Shown: positions 63,416 through 64,000 of the stretch, one piece after another | How positions within the stretch are numbered: the first letter of the stretch is position 1 | Layout: every line of letters begins with the position of its first letter | Origin: Pseudomonas sp. FP198 | GTDB lineage: Bacteria > Pseudomonadota > Gammaproteobacteria > Pseudomonadales > Pseudomonadaceae | Direction: 5' to 3' | Assembly: GCF_030687895.1 (NCBI RefSeq) | Contig: NZ_CP117452.1 | Location: 568,501-632,500 of the forward strand | Length of the DNA: 64,000 nucleotides | Made by a program: the position numbers and the translations under genes | The notes under the pieces: model-generated | What the model saw: only the letters and a program-made list of their open reading frames with translations | Told to the model about the DNA's origin: nothing | Database searches by the model: none

Positions 63416-64000
<585 letters not shown>

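Overview
The window looks like chromosomal core DNA of a fluorescent Pseudomonas (P. fluorescens/P. putida-like). It is GC-rich. It carries many copies of the Pseudomonas REP hairpin (GTGGGAGCGAGC...GCTCGCGA). Its gene order is the one I recall from Pseudomonas chromosomes: rmcA-rpoD-dnaG-rpsU-tsaD-plsY-folB-folK-cca, then lptD-surA-pdxA-rsmA-apaG-apaH, then amgK-murU, agt, rpe-gph-trpE, trpGDC-vfr, speD-coq7 and argC-erpA-anmK-tyrS. Species assignment is inference from recalled family sequences and synteny; nothing was searched.

Layout. 1-5 kb: the 5' part of lysine 2-monooxygenase (davB), an Lrp/AsnC regulator, a large uncharacterised membrane/beta-propeller protein, and a hipB-like antitoxin gene next to a decayed hipA. 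5-13.5 kb: a CAU tRNA, a multidomain c-di-GMP sensor (RmcA-like) and the macromolecular synthesis cluster (rpoD, dnaG, rpsU), in which the usual yqeY gene seems to be missing. 13.6-17.6 kb: tsaD, plsY, folB-folK, cca. 17.6-22.5 kb: the prkA-yeaH-spoVR stress-kinase operon. 22.8-30.4 kb: the lptD-surA-pdxA-rsmA-apaG-apaH-glpE operon. 30.5-33 kb: amgK-murU-djlA (peptidoglycan recycling and a J-domain protein). 33.2-42.2 kb: a DUF3530 hydrolase, then the AgtSR two-component system and AgtABCD transporter. 42.4-51.6 kb: an iron-type alcohol dehydrogenase, rpe, gph, trpE, the estA autotransporter esterase, and trpGDC. 51.6-64 kb: a lipoate-ligase-like gene, vfr, an OsmC protein, speD, coq7, a HIT protein, an SDR, a DUF805 protein, a nitronate monooxygenase-like protein, hemJ, argC, erpA, anmK, an M23 peptidase and the start of tyrS.

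How the genes work together. DavB starts the route from lysine to 5-aminovalerate, and Agt is the 5-aminovalerate/4-aminobutyrate importer, so both ends of this catabolism fall in one window. AmgK, MurU and AnmK all act in cell-wall sugar recycling. SurA and LptD are an outer-membrane chaperone and its client. Both tryptophan operons are preceded by Trp-codon leader peptides ending in the same ARWRWRA, consistent with attenuation; the trpE leader lies in frame inside the 3' end of gph.

I found no phage, IS element, CRISPR array or convincing new defence system. The least ordinary features are the decayed hipA, the dual-coding gph/trpE leader, the missing yqeY, the alcohol dehydrogenase added after the agt genes, REP crowding in the agt region, and the unassigned 836-residue protein.
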